64,000 bases of DNA from Piliocolobus tephrosceles (Eukaryota > Chordata > Mammalia > Primates > Cercopithecidae): positions 151,885,947 through 151,949,946 of the forward strand of contig NC_045438.1 of NCBI RefSeq assembly GCF_002776525.5, written 5' to 3'. A program made the position numbers and the translations under genes. The notes beneath the pieces are model-generated. The model worked only from the letters and a program-made list of their open reading frames with translations. It was not told where the DNA came from and ran no database searches. Shown here one piece after another: positions 19,919 through 31,130 of this stretch (its first letter is position 1; the number at the start of each line of letters is the position of its first letter).

Positions 19919-20860
19919 AATGTTATGAATTTAGTATTTTTATACTTCCCCTATAACTCTAGTATCTCTGAGGAAAAGCCTCAGTCATAAATATGATTTG
20001 CTCTGGGGTTTTATCTTTTATCAGTGATAAATGGAATCGAGAATAGAAATCTCAAAATGTAATAATGATAGTACTTTATATTTCAGTATAACTTAATATA
20101 GAAAACGCTAATATACATTATTTAAATTTGGCCAATATGCAAGAGAAAAGCAACATAGGGCAGAATTATAAGTTGCTTCGTAAAATAACTATTACCAGTT
20201 CATTCTGTTCAACTATGTACTGGTAGCATTTGTAAACAATTCATTCTTTTTTTTTTTTTTTCCAAAATGCGTTGCAAAATACTGTTGCCTCTGTTTTCCT
20301 GTTTGCAGTCTATTTCATTAAATTTCTGCAATTCTAAATTAGAATAGCATCTAATAGACCACATATGAAACGTACTTCCTATTCAGACATTTTGTGGCAT
20401 ATTCATTAGTCAAATCCTTAGTGTTTATTTATGAAGTCACATTACTCTGTCCAGTAATTAACAGAAGTGGATGAATATGTATCTCTAACTTGTTTTTTTT
20501 TAGCAAAAGCAATAGTTTATAGTAAGTATAATTATGTCAGCTGAATGTTTACAGCACTTGAATGGCAATGTGTGTTGTTTCTGTCGTTTAGATTTCATAG
20601 ATAATTTTTGTACAGAAATGCTTTGCTGTTGATGCTTTGGTACCTCCACACATATATCACAGATTAGCGAAACAATCATTTGTCCTTCAGCTGTAACGAA
20701 TAAGACTCTTCTTTATCCTTGATTTTCTGAGCTCCTTTCTAGGCATTTTATGTCCTTACACAGGTGCTAATGCTAATTAATTCTTTAATATGAAAAATGC
20801 TGGCAAATAAAACTGCTGCATTTTACCCATGAGTTGTAAATTCAGCTTAGTTGCCCCAAC
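19919..20860. other. AT-rich repeat-poor interval
   Basis: About 940 bases without a recognisable repeat or open frame. Homopolymer T runs occur near 20248. Candidate conserved non-coding sequence only because of the low repeat load. Confidence 0.4.
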
Positions 20861-20864
20861 AATA

Positions 20865-21010
20865 ATGATAGTGATAATGGCTGTACAATTAATATTTATG
20901 GAGTGCTTCCAGTATACTGAGTTCTGTGCTAAACATTTTACTTATGTAGCTTAGTTAACTCTCATCACAACCCTGTGAGGTAGGTGTTATTAGCCCGTTT
21001 CACAGATGAA
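20865..21010 (-). mobile_element. MIR element
   Basis: Reverse MIR: CTGTGCTAAACATTTTACTTA, AACTCTCATCACAACCCTGTG, AGGTAGGTGTTATTAGCCCG, TTTCACAGATGAA. A clear core match. Confidence 0.82.
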
Positions 21011-21104
21011 TTTGTAATCATTATGCCTTACCACACTTCATGATAATATTCTCTATTAATCGTATATTTCAAATGCCCAGCTCTGGAACTTTGCAGTATG
21101 AAAC

Positions 21105-21200
21105 GTGTGTATGTGTGTGATGTATATATAATATATAAGTGTGTATATATAATATATAAATGTAGATATATAATATGTGTGTGTGTATACACACATTATT
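21105..21200. repeat. TA/TG microsatellite
   Basis: Alternating GTGTATATATAATATATAA units, twice, then TGTGTGTGTATACACACA, which is self-complementary. Confidence 0.85.
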
Positions 21201-21221
21201 TATTTATTTTGTTAATTAATT

Positions 21222-21720
21222 CAACCAATATTTATCAACAATTTATGTGCCAGGCTGCTGTATGAAACTCTGGGGTACCGTGATGAGGGGATACCTCTTT
21301 CTTGCCTTTAAGGGCCTTAGGTTGTAGTGGGAGAGATGGACTTGGTTGAGGAACAAGTACAGGAAAATATAATTGCTTTAATAGGGAAACGTACGGGGTT
21401 GTAGAAAAATGAAGGAAAAGGGCCCCCACTTCCCTGAAGGTGTCAGGGAGTTCTTCACAGAAAAGCGGCCCCAGCCCTGAGACTTGAAGACTGAGTGAGT
21501 TTGAAAAGATGTGTGGGGGGAATGGAAGAGAGAAGGGTGTGGAGATGAGGGAAACAAGTTGGGGTCAGGGAGCTACAGGGAGGGACTTGGAGGTGCTGAG
21601 GGTCAAGTGCAGCGAGAGGAGAGACCCGCCTGGCTGGGGTCAGAGCTCAAGGAGCCTTGCATGTTATCCAAAGGAATGTAGATGTCATACTCTGTGTGCT
21701 GGAAAATGATCTACAAATGA
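21222..21720 (-). mobile_element. L2 element
   Basis: Reverse L2 traits: CAACCAATATTTATCAACAAT, ATGTGCCAGG, AGGGAGTTCTTCACAG, CCCTGAGACTTGAAGACTGAG, GGAATGTAGATGTC. The 3' end is toward lower coordinates. Confidence 0.72.
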
Positions 21721-21765
21721 GTCCAATCAGCACTAGGTAAATCAGTATGATTAAGGGATGACCAT

Positions 21766-21812
21766 CCTTTCTTCCCACCTTCCTCCCTCCCTTTCTCCCT
21801 CCCTCCTTCTTT
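21766..21812. repeat. Polypyrimidine tract
   Basis: CTTCCCACCTTCCTCCCTCC-type C/T run between two L2 copies. Confidence 0.8.
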
Positions 21813-21814
21813 GG

Positions 21815-22600
21815 CTCATTTATTCACTCAGCAGATTTTACTGAGTGCCCGTAATGTGCAGAGCTCTCCATTGAATCCCGACGATGAAAGGAGGGGTGAG
21901 AGTGGACACGGTTCTCCCTTTCTGGAGTTTATTGATTCATGGGGGAAAACAAGCATTAATCAATGAATCAACCAGAAAATGTAAAAGTTACAAAATGACG
22001 ACTATAACCAGGGAGGGTCATTCCATACAAGTGTGTCACAGGAGGTAGTGACCAGGCTGGGGAAGTCAGGAAGGTTCCCTTGAGAAGAGGACTGAGCTGA
22101 GAGCTGAAGGAGAAAAGAATACAAGGTTGTTTGATAGAAGGGGTGGGTGATCTGAGGAGAAGTCTTAGCAAGGAGGAAGTCATGTGCAAAGGCTTTAAGG
22201 CCTGGGAAAGCAAGGTCCTTTTAAGGAATTGAAAGGAAGCCAATCAAGCTGTAGTGCAAGTTGGAAGAGAATGCAGGGGCTGGACCACACCAGGTTTTTG
22301 GGGCCATGTTTAGAAATGGAAAGCCACTGCAGTGCCTTAGGCAGGAACCAAGGAAGGCAGTGGGGTGGCAGGGTAGACATGGGGAGACATGTTAGGGGGC
22401 CAGGGAAAGAGTCCAGATGAGCCAGCGTGGTGCAGAGGGGGAGCGGAGGGAGTTGAGGAGTATGGCTGCACGGTTGAATATGGGGCATAATTTGAGAGAG
22501 GAAGACGTCAGAGTGATGTTGGTGCCATCGCTGAGCTAGGGAACATAGGGGAGGGCAGAATCTATTCTGCTTAGATTTCCAGAAAACATTAGGGGATAGA
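21815..22600 (-). mobile_element. L2 element, long
   Basis: Begins TTTATTCACTCAGCAGATTTT (reverse of the L2 3' end). It continues through GGAAGTCATGTGCAAAGGC and AATGGAAAGCCACTGCAG, and reaches GTTGGTGCCATCGCTGAGC, the reverse of the L2 ORF segment usually reading CTCAGTAAATGGCACC. The match suggests one long L2 copy. Confidence 0.78.
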
Positions 22601-22659
22601 TGGGGATGACATCACAGTAGAATTTAAGCTCAAGGTTGGCCTTGAAAAATCAGTAGGAA

Positions 22660-22664
<5 letters not shown>

Positions 22665-22693
<29 letters not shown>

Positions 22694-23000
22694 AAGACAG
22701 AGTTCCATTGTTGACACCCAGGCTGTAGTGCAATGGCACAATCTCGGCTCACTGCAACCTCTGCCTCCCGGGTTCAAGCGATTCTCCTGCCTCAGTCTCA
22801 CAAGTAGCTGGGACTATAGGCACCCACTGCCATGCCTGGCTAGTTTTTGTATTTTTTTTTTAATTTTTTTTATTTTTTTTAGTAGAGACGGGATTTCACC
22901 ATGTTGGCCAGGCTGGTCTTGAACTCCTGACCTCAGGTGATCCTCCCACCTTGGCCTCCCAAAGTGCTGGATTTACGGGCGTGAGACACCACGTCCAGCT
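22665..23000 (-). mobile_element. AluS element with 21-bp target duplication
   Basis: The (TTTTC)n plus poly(T) tail is followed by GGTTCAAGCGATTCTCCTGC and TGGCCAGGCTGGTCTTGAAC. The 21-base flanks at 22644-22664 and 23001-23021 (GAAAAATCAGTAGG... against GAAAAATGAGTAGG...) differ once. An unusual T-rich expansion (22853-22880) fills the middle. Confidence 0.95.
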
Positions 23001-23021
23001 GAAAAATGAGTAGGAATTTTC

Positions 23022-23623
23022 TAAATGGCAAGGAGGGGCAAGGCCTGTTAATCAAAGGGAGTGTCATATGCAAAGGCAGAGGCATAACCAAGATAGTGCA
23101 AAAAAATGCCTACACATATACAAAAGGAGAGTTATTGTGGGACCCATACATAATTTTGTTGATTTCTTGATATGCTCATATCCATTTTGTGTTGCAGTGA
23201 TTCTAAGATCTGTATTACTATGTAGACTTTGTAAACAGGTAAACGTGTTTAAGTGTTTTTTTAAGATATGGCTGTATTAGCTATAGAAATTCCTCTCTTC
23301 ATTTTTGTATCTTTACTTTGGAATTCACACATGCCTTTTGATGTTATCATCTGACTTGTTTCTAATGAAATGTAGCCACTTAGGCAGGATGTGGATTTTA
23401 GGTTTCTGCTTAGTGTGTTGACATCTGGATTTGGGATTACTTAGCATTTTTAATTTACTAAAATAACCATAAACTTACACTCAATTGAAATATGAACATG
23501 TTGGTTTTAGTTGAGCTTGGGAATTAAAATCAAAGTACAGTCAAATCCAAAACAAATGATAGTAATTTTACGACTTAGGCGACATAACCCTCTGGGGAAA
23601 ATGAGGTGATATTGATTTGATAC
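23022..23623. other. Unclassified interval
   Basis: The first 80 bases (AGTGTCATATGCAAAGGC) may belong to the L2 upstream of the Alu. The remainder is AT-rich and unrecognised. Confidence 0.4.
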
Positions 23624-23915
23624 TTTTTTTTTTTTAAAGACAGAGTTTTGTTCTGTCACCAGGCTGGAGTGCAGTGGTATGATCTCAGCTCACTGCAAAC
23701 TCCGCCTCCCGGTTCTAGTGATTCTCCTGCCTCAGCCTCCCCAGTAGCTGGGATTACAGGCGTGCACCCCCATGCCTGGCTAAGTTTTGTATTTTTAGTA
23801 GAGATGGGATTTCACCATGTTGGCCAGGATGGTCTCGATCTCCTGACCTTGTGATTCACCCACTTCAGCCTCCCAAAGTACTGGGATTACAGGCGTGAGC
23901 CACCACGCCCCGCCC
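23624..23915 (-). mobile_element. AluSc-like element
   Basis: Poly(T), AGAGTTTTGTTCTGTCACC, GGATGGTCTCGATCTCCTG, GGCGTGAGCCACCACGCC. Confidence 0.93.
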
Positions 23916-24029
23916 CGATATGTTTTAATACAAACTACAAAAGTGTTGATAGCAAGATCAGCTTTGAAGAGATGGTATAGTACCAGAATCCTAAGCATGA
24001 CCTCTGTGAACAGTTGGCTTAAGTACTGG

Positions 24030-24187
24030 CTTTAACATCTATTGGCTGTATTTCCTCTCAGTTTTCTTGTCAATAATGCAGAGGTAATCATGATTCCTGG
24101 CCACCTCACAGACTGCAATGGAGTGGGGCAATGTGTGTAAAACCCTTAGCCCAGGGCCCAGAACATAGTAAATGTTTAATCAATGTT
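24030..24187 (+). mobile_element. MIR element
   Basis: TTTCTTGTCAATAATGCAGAG, then AACCCTTAGCCCAGGGCCC and CATAGTAAATGTTTAATCAA match the 3' half of MIR. Confidence 0.65.
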
Positions 24188-25185
24188 CGTGATGACCTTG
24201 GCCATCGCTGATACCATGTCTTAACTGAGTTATTAACAAAGAGGCATGTGTAGTTTCAAAAGTGAAAGTCAGGCCAGAATGGTAAATACATGCACTGAAT
24301 TTGCATAATTTTGTGGCTAGAAGGAGTCTTAGAGAAAGAGAGCATCAAATTCAGCATTGTTTCTGACATTTTCTGTGAAGAACTGACTGCTTTTTATTTC
24401 TTACAAATCTTAGAATCATTAAGCAGAGAAGGAGGGGCAGGAGCAGGGTTATTTTGATAGTGGTGTCCCTAAGGTGAGGAGACGGGGTGGGAAGCAACTC
24501 CTGGCCAGAACCCACTCATCTCTGGGGATAGGAACCTGCGGTGTCTCTGCCTGCTGAGTTTTTGACATTGTGATTTAAAAATCGTGTGTGTGTGTGTGTG
24601 TGTGTGAGAGAGATTATGCAATATGATGTTTCCCGTTTCTGTGACATCAGCAAATGTGAATGAAGACCACAGAAGCTGCCTTAACTCAGTGGGAATATTG
24701 TTTTTATAATTACAGGTCTAGGCATTTTACATTGAGATTCTCCACTGCCACCCTTTCTACCCAAGCAAAATCTTCGTGAAAAGATCCGCTGCAAGGAACT
24801 GATAGCTTATGCTTCTCCATTGTGATGAAAGCACATGGTACAGGTAAACATCTCCAAAATCTTTAAAGGAAAATAATTATCACTGAGTTGTAAACTCCCC
24901 AAGATAGTGGTGGGGGTATATACATACCTGGTTACACAAACATACACATACAACATAAACATGTATCTATTCACGTAGACCCCATTTCTCCCTACTGTCT
25001 CTTTTATAAAAATGGAACCCTTGCTTTTTTTGTGGGAAACGAAGTAACTTCTACTTATTTTGAGGTCACTAGTTAGGATAGATGACAAAGCATTGCTGAT
25101 AATTCTGAAGGCAGTGTTTATAAATTCACCTGGAGAGACGAACATCAAATGGTAGTAGAGATTGTAGAAGTACTAGAGATTATTA
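24188..25185. other. Unclassified interval
   Basis: No repeat family except the (TG)n at 24583. A 113-codon minus frame at 24807-25148 is unrecognised and includes a low-complexity YVYV stretch. Confidence 0.4.
24583..24606. repeat. (TG)n microsatellite
   Basis: About eleven TG units followed by GAGAGAG. Confidence 0.92.
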
Positions 25186-25880
25186 AGAGTATTGTTCCTC
25201 TTAACAATGTAATTCTGAACATCTTTCATAGCAACAGATATTTTTCTACAGTATAATTATTAATGATTATATAGTATACCATTGAGTAAATATTCTAAAA
25301 TTTATTTAATTTATATCCCTTCTAACTGGACAGTTATTCATTTCTAATTTTTTGCCTTTTTATTTTCTTCAGATAGGGTGTCACTCTGTCACCCAGGCTG
25401 GAGTGCAGTGGCATGATTTTGGCTCACTGCAACCTCTGCCTCCAGGGCTCAAGTGACGCTCCCACCTCAGCCTCCCAAGTATTAATAGCTGGGATTACAG
25501 GTGCATGCCACCACACCTGGCTAACTTTTTTTTTTTTTTTTAATAGTGAAGGGGCTTTGCCATGTTGCCCAGGCTGGTCTCAAACTCGTGACCTCAAGCA
25601 GTCCTCCCACTTCACCCTCCCAAAGTGCTGGGATTACAGGTGTGAGCCACCATGCCCAGCCATTTTATTGCTTTAATGGTGCCAAAAATATTCTTATATC
25701 TCTGTGTTAGTTCCCATTACAAATTATTTCCTTAGGCTAATTTCTTAGCAGCACACTGGTAAATGTAAGAGTTTTCAAGTTTTATGGCTTTTGGTAACTT
25801 GTTCCCAAATTACTTTCCAGTAAAGTCATACCAGTTTGTATTTCCAGAGGCAGTTTATGAGAGTGTCTACTTAATACAAT
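25186..25880 (-). mobile_element. Old L1 (L1M) fragment split by an AluJ
   Basis: The two parts, 25186-25353 and 25662-25880, flank the Alu. The second shows CTAATTTCTTAGCAGC and TTACTTTCCAGTAAAGTC, then TACCAGTTTGTATTTCCAGA. These are diverged forms of the reverse L1 ORF2 3' region. Confidence 0.6.
25354..25661 (-). mobile_element. AluJ element
   Basis: Tail TTTTTATTTTCTTCAG, GGTGTCACTCTGTCACCCAG, CAAACTCGTGACCTCAAGC, ending CCACCATGCCCAGCC. Inserted in the old L1. Confidence 0.9.
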
Positions 25881-26295
25881 TTTCCAATGCTGGGAATTTT
25901 GAAAACAAAAGGAGTTTTTGCTGACTGATTATGCAAAATGGTGTTTCCATGTATTTTGGGTTTGGGGGTGGGGGGGGTCATTTGTAAGTAAATTGTATTG
26001 TTTTGTAGAACCTTCCTCCATTAGACAGTAGCATCCTTGAAACTTACCAGATTTCGACATTTCAGAAATAATATTAAATCCAGAAGGAGTGGAAGGGTCC
26101 TAGGGAATTTTAAGTTCTTCCTTTCTGGCCAAGTATTTTTAGACAACTATGAAATCACTAGATAGCAATCATTTTTCAGTGGAAAGCATAATGTTTCATT
26201 TCTTAAAAAGAGTAAAAAGGTATTTAATAAAAAAATCTTTATTAGACGTGTATCTGAAGTTATACTGCTCATTAGTTTAAAAATATGTATATGCC

Positions 26296-26299
<4 letters not shown>

Positions 26300-26331
<32 letters not shown>
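26300..26331. repeat. (GT)n microsatellite
   Basis: About fifteen GT units, nearly pure. Confidence 0.95.
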
Positions 26332-26334
<3 letters not shown>

Positions 26335-26394
26335 CCAATATCGGGAACATGATTAAATATAACTATGTTAGTGCCATATGATGGAAAAGCTGTA

Positions 26395-26560
26395 GCTCAC
26401 AGTAGATAAGACTGCAAGCTTCAGGCTGCCTGGGCTCAAATTCCAGCTCTGCTGTTTTTTCGAAGTGTGACATTGGGCAAGTCACTTTGCATGTAAAATT
26501 CGGATAATAATAGTACCCTTCTCCCTTGGGTGTCGCTGCAAATAATATATATGCATGTTT
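26395..26560 (+). mobile_element. MIR element
   Basis: CTGCCTGGGCTCAAATTCC, CAGCTCTGCTG, GACATTGGGCAAGTCACTTTG, GATAATAATAGTACCC: a clear MIR core. Confidence 0.85.
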
Positions 26561-28120
26561 AAAATCGTTAAAGCTCCTATTTCAGGAGTATTTAATCATC
26601 TGAGAAAATGATCAATATAGAAGTAAACAAATGTAAGGTATTGGCATAAACCACAGTGTAATCCTAATCTTGCAAAATTACTTTGCTTCTTTTTCCTCCC
26701 TCTTTTCATCCTCCTGTAGTATCTAAAAAAGGGTTTAGCATACTTCTGAATGGCTTTAATTTGTATTAGCAGAGTAATCCCAGTCCTGGAGAGACTGCCT
26801 GATTGAAGTCTTCAAGTCAGACACCCATTTTTCACAGAGCTTTGAAACCATGGCTGTCTGGATCACCTGGCTGGGGGCACCCTTGGAGCAGCCGTTGGTT
26901 GAGAGCAGAACTTCCTTCCCACCCGGGGCTGCCTAGTTCCTGTGGTACAGCAAGTGCCTTGGGCACAGAGAGAGTCCCTCACCGTCTGGCACCATATGTG
27001 AGCTGCCCTAGTTGGCTCATCTCTTTCCGTCATTACTAAATAAGCTTCATTTCACTAAATAAATGAAAGAGAAGGTAGATGAAGAGACCCCTACACCCAG
27101 CTCTTAGGAAATGCATGCTTTATCCTACAGATGAAGGAAGGGGAAGACTATAGGGTTGTGAATCTCTTGACCCTTTGGCTCCATCATAACGTTGAAAAGT
27201 GAAAGCAAAAGCGGTCAAAGAATCATTTAGCATGAAGGAGACAAACACAGAATGACTTGTGTGTCTTCAGCCTCTGCCTTTCACTGGTTACCCTACAATG
27301 AGCTTGTGTATATAGAGGCTGCATTCGTTTTGGCCCTAATTTCTGGTCTAATTTGAACAGCTCTGTATTTCTCAGCAGAAGAGGAATATCTGAATTTCTA
27401 ATTAAGACATGTTAGCTTAAGAATACCTCCTTAATATGTCATAAATCATTCCCCTGTAAGTGACTATGAGGATGAATAAGAAAACAAAACTTAGATTTAT
27501 ACACACATGTATATTATTTCAACAAAATTAATAAGTTCATAGAGGGAGAGAGGACAACAAATGTGTTTGCAAATATAGGTCAGGAAAAGAGTTCATAATG
27601 TTCTGCCAGATTCTGATGAGGCACTTCGTGAGTGTAGGTAGAGGGCCTCATGTAATGGTAGTGGGAATGGTAATAACACTACCATATGGAACATTTGGTA
27701 TTTGAATAGCACTTAGCTTCCTCCCAACTACAAAATCAATAGAGACTCAGAGAGGAAGAAAGGATTCTCTTGCTGTAGATCGCTGACTGGTGTGCAGAAA
27801 TGCAGACGTGTTGGTTGTCAAGGGCTTACCAGAATAAATTTCTCTAGGGAGGCAGGAGAGTGGGAAATACTTAACCATATTCATTGTGCTGCAACCTCAG
27901 ATCTGTGGTTAGCAGGTTTTGGTTGTTTCCATGTACTACACATGGTTGCCCAAACCATTTCTGCATTCACGTACAAGACCTATCTGCAAGACCAGGCAGA
28001 ATCATTGTTGAAATCTCAGTTCGCAAAGTCCCATGGAGACTTTGGGGTGCCTTAGGATTTTGCCAGCACAAAGTTAAAGCACAACTTTTGAGTTGTGAGA
28101 AACTGAGACAAGGTCTTTAA
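26561..28120. other. Unclassified repeat-poor interval
   Basis: No repeat family recognised. Overlapping open frames at 27792-28055 (87 codons) and 27884-28120 (78 codons) share the same DNA and are unrecognised. The 27100-27226 segment has a diverged partner at 29398. Confidence 0.4.
27100..27226 (+). repeat. Diverged direct duplication, copy 1
   Basis: AGCTCTTAGGAAATG, CTTTATCCTACAG, TAGGGTTGTGAATC, AACGTTGAAAAG match 29398-29527 in order, with roughly 75 percent identity by eye. Confidence 0.65.
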
Positions 28121-28124
28121 TTTT

Positions 28125-28560
28125 AATCCCATTCAGTCATTCATCACTCATTTATTAATTTAGCAAAGGCCTTTTTAGGGGCCACTATGTTCCAGTATAG
28201 GGCAGTTCACTGAAGATAATGGAGGAAAACAAGGTAGACATGAGACTGGCCCTAATTGAGTTTACAGTCCTCAGGGAGATACAGTCAACACCATCGTAGC
28301 TGGTTTGGGTGAATAGGGGAGATGAACTGGACCATTCCAAAAAGAGGTATGGAGTGCATCTGAAATTGGAAACTGGAGAAAGACCTGTTGATCTGGAAGG
28401 TATAGAACAGGAAGAACCAGAGAATAGTCGGGGACTGACAATGAGGTTGTGATTGTTGACGGCTGGACCAGGTTGGGAAATGAAGAAGGTAAAAAGAGAA
28501 GCATACTGACAAATGCCCCTCGAATGCACAGTTGCTGGGGCCAGGAAAGATCGTAGGACT
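28125..28560 (-). mobile_element. L2 element
   Basis: CATTCAGTCATTCATCACTC, CACTATGTTCCAGTATAGGG and TTGAGTTTACAGTCCTCAGG are diverged reverse L2 3' sequence. It continues with AGGTATGGAGTGCATCTG. Confidence 0.65.
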
Positions 28561-29305
28561 ACTGATCTCTCAATTTAGGTAATGTAAATGATACATCTTA
28601 TTGACAGTCCATATCCTTAAGAAATCGTGAAATGAATCTTTTACTTTTTATAACTATACAAACATGTTAGAAAGATGGACGTCACCCTGTCTTTATCACA
28701 GTATGGTGATTTTTTTAACCACCCAAAGGAAGCATTGAGGTTCATCAGAATACATGTACCTTATTCTCTTACTAACCGTATCCTTTTTCTTACTTTACCC
28801 ATTATAATTCATCTCAGAGAGTGAGATTAATTATATAATTAATCCTACCTTTTGTGTACATGCATAATTAACTTTCTTTAGTTCACTTTAAACGGATTTT
28901 AGTTTCCAGATCTAAATAACAGCCCCTCCGTTTGTCACATCTTGACCTCTTTACTGTTTGGTACCCTTCCACTCAGCATTGTTTGTGGGATTGTGGTTCT
29001 TCTTACCTTCCTCCCTACATTCCTGGGTGCTTTTAGTGGTCTCTTAAATAACAGGATCTGCTCAGAGATTTCTTTTATCTCCTTAGGCCTTGACCTGTGT
29101 TTGGTAAAGGCTGCATTTTTAGCTTTGGATTTACTGTCTTTGACGAACTTGTTTTTTTTTTTTTTTTGCCTCCCTGGTCAACTGCTCTCTTCGGGGCCTC
29201 AACCATCCACCACGTACTCTACCCAGATGTTTTCTTCTTTCTTTAACATGTCCAGTTTGGTTGTCTGTTTCATCCCCTACTCCCCATCCACTCACACCTA
29301 TCCAA

Positions 29306-29312
<7 letters not shown>
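28561..29312. other. Unclassified, partly pyrimidine-rich
   Basis: Bases 28900-29280 are C/T-rich. The 171-codon plus frame at 28942-29457 ends in translated (AC)n and has no recognised domain. Its hydrophobic start is explained by T-rich DNA. Confidence 0.4.

Positions 29313-29340
<28 letters not shown>
29313..29340. repeat. (AC)14 microsatellite
   Basis: Pure AC run. Confidence 0.96.
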
Positions 29341-29344
<4 letters not shown>

Positions 29345-29397
29345 TTCTGGAACCTGGGGTCTTTTCCCCTTCAGGCACCGTATGTAACCCACCCCGC

Positions 29398-29527
29398 CCC
29401 TCAGCTCTTTGGAAATGTTTCCTTTATCCTACAGAAACCCAACAAGAAAAACTGTAGGGATGTGAGTCCCCTCAACCCTTCGACTATATCTATATCATAA
29501 GGTTGAAAAGGAAAAGGCAAAAGGTTG
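29398..29527 (+). repeat. Diverged direct duplication, copy 2
   Basis: Partner of 27100-27226: AGCTCTTTGGAAATG, CTTTATCCTACAG, TAGGGATGTGAGTC, AAGGTTGAAAAG. Either a local duplication or two copies of an unnamed old repeat. Confidence 0.65.
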
Positions 29528-30676
29528 AAATGTACATCTCTAAGGTTAAGAAACTCCTACTGATACTAAGTATTTAAAATACAGACTTCCCCAAAATTTA
29601 TCTTTCAGCATAAATATGCCCTTCCCTTTTCTCCCAGCCTTCCTTCAATCTGTAGATAGCCTCCATAATTCATAGGCAGTTTGGGTAAAGGCATTATTTT
29701 GAGACATTTAATGAATTTTTTAGGAAAAATGAAAAATGTAGGGTCAAAGATTCAAGAGTATATTGTGTTTTATGTGTAGGCATAAGTTTTAAACTATTTT
29801 GGAGTACTTTAAAGTTTTAAAATAACTTACCAGGCTTCCGTATGAAGCATTTTATTCTTTGAAAGTTTTATAAATAATATGATTTCTGGTGTCAGTATGG
29901 AAATATTCACATAATTGTAATAACTGTCATGAAATAAGGTAGACTATTCCGTCATCTGTGTTTACTCTTAAAACCCATTAGAAAATGGTTGATACCAAAG
30001 CTTACAATTTTGTCTTTCTTATTGCCACCCTAAAGCAGACTGCTCCTCAGACCTTCCCCTGGTACACTAATGCTGCCTTCAATGTTGGCAAACCATACTA
30101 CTCAAAGTGTGGGCAAAACTGGAGGTAGAAATCCAACTTTCATGTAGCTTTATCAAAATGACAGTATTCTATGATACTTTTCAAATCACTGTTTTTTTTC
30201 TCTTAGAGGTTATCAAATGAAATGAAGCATTTAAATATGTTTTCTAAGTTCAGGAATGTGAGATATGAGAGCTTTTAATGTTATAGTCTTTAGAGGTGGA
30301 AGAGAAAATGAACATTCAGTTCCTTTTCTCCCTAACTCAAGACCTGTGCTCCCTGAATATCATTAGTGCTTCTCATTTCATCAGTGTTCAGTAGTGAATC
30401 ATTCATTCACTGATTGTTGAAACAACTGTTGTAAGATTTGAAAATAATATACAGAACATCTTGGGAGTACTTTTTTTTTTATTAGCAAGAAACAGCTATA
30501 TGCCAAGTAGTATTAAGAAGGATCATCTCTTCAGAATAAGTGACAAGTATATCACTGGTATTTTTTTAGATTTTTGCTGAATGTTTTAGTAAAATTTGGG
30601 AAGGTAGTTTTTTTTTGAGTTGGCAATTATATTCTGTCTCTCTTGTTTTCTCTTCCTAAATAATCATTCTTCTCTT
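29528..30676. other. Unclassified AT-rich interval
   Basis: More than 1.1 kb with no repeat or gene recognised. Confidence 0.4.
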
Positions 30677-30693
30677 TCTCTCTCTCTCTCTCT
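30677..30693. repeat. (TC)n microsatellite
   Basis: Short TC run inside a pyrimidine-rich stretch. Confidence 0.85.
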
Positions 30694-30695
30694 TT

Positions 30696-30795
30696 AAAAT
30701 GGGAGCCACAGAGCACTGTGAGAATTGTATACATATAAACCTGAGAGCAATGCCTGGCCTGGCACATAGTCAATGCCCAATAAACATTTGTTGCT
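30696..30795 (+). mobile_element. MIR 3' end
   Basis: AATGCCTGGCCTGGCACATAG then CCCAATAAACATTTGTTG, the typical MIR terminus. Confidence 0.78.
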
Positions 30796-31039
30796 GCTGT
30801 ATCTACTGTGCTCTGTTCCCCTTCTATTCAACACCCTGTTTTTTTCCTGATGGTTTTCCTGAGTACCTAAACAAATAAACATACCCAAACAAAACAAGAA
30901 ATTCAATGCTGATGCCATGTGCTAGAAGCTGGGTCTGTGCTTGACTTGACTGACAGAGATGTGATACTCTGAGTGTGTCTGCAGATAAAGCTAAATTCAA
31001 AATTCAAGCGAAACGCCCTTGGACTTGGGAATGAATCAG

Positions 31040-31130
31040 GGGGACTTTGAACAAGATACTCAGTGACCCTGTGCTTCCGAGTTCCCCATCTGTAACATGA
31101 GTGCTTTGTTCTCAGAGGTTTCTTCCACCT
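31040..31130 (+). mobile_element. MIR fragment
   Basis: CAGTGACCCTGTGCTTCCG and TTCCCCATCTGTAACATGAG resemble the MIR core. Short and diverged. Confidence 0.5.

Noticed and set aside
28942..29457. 171-codon plus frame with hydrophobic start
   Set aside because: The hydrophobic part reflects T-rich DNA, and the end includes a translated (AC)n run (HTHTHT). No supporting signals.
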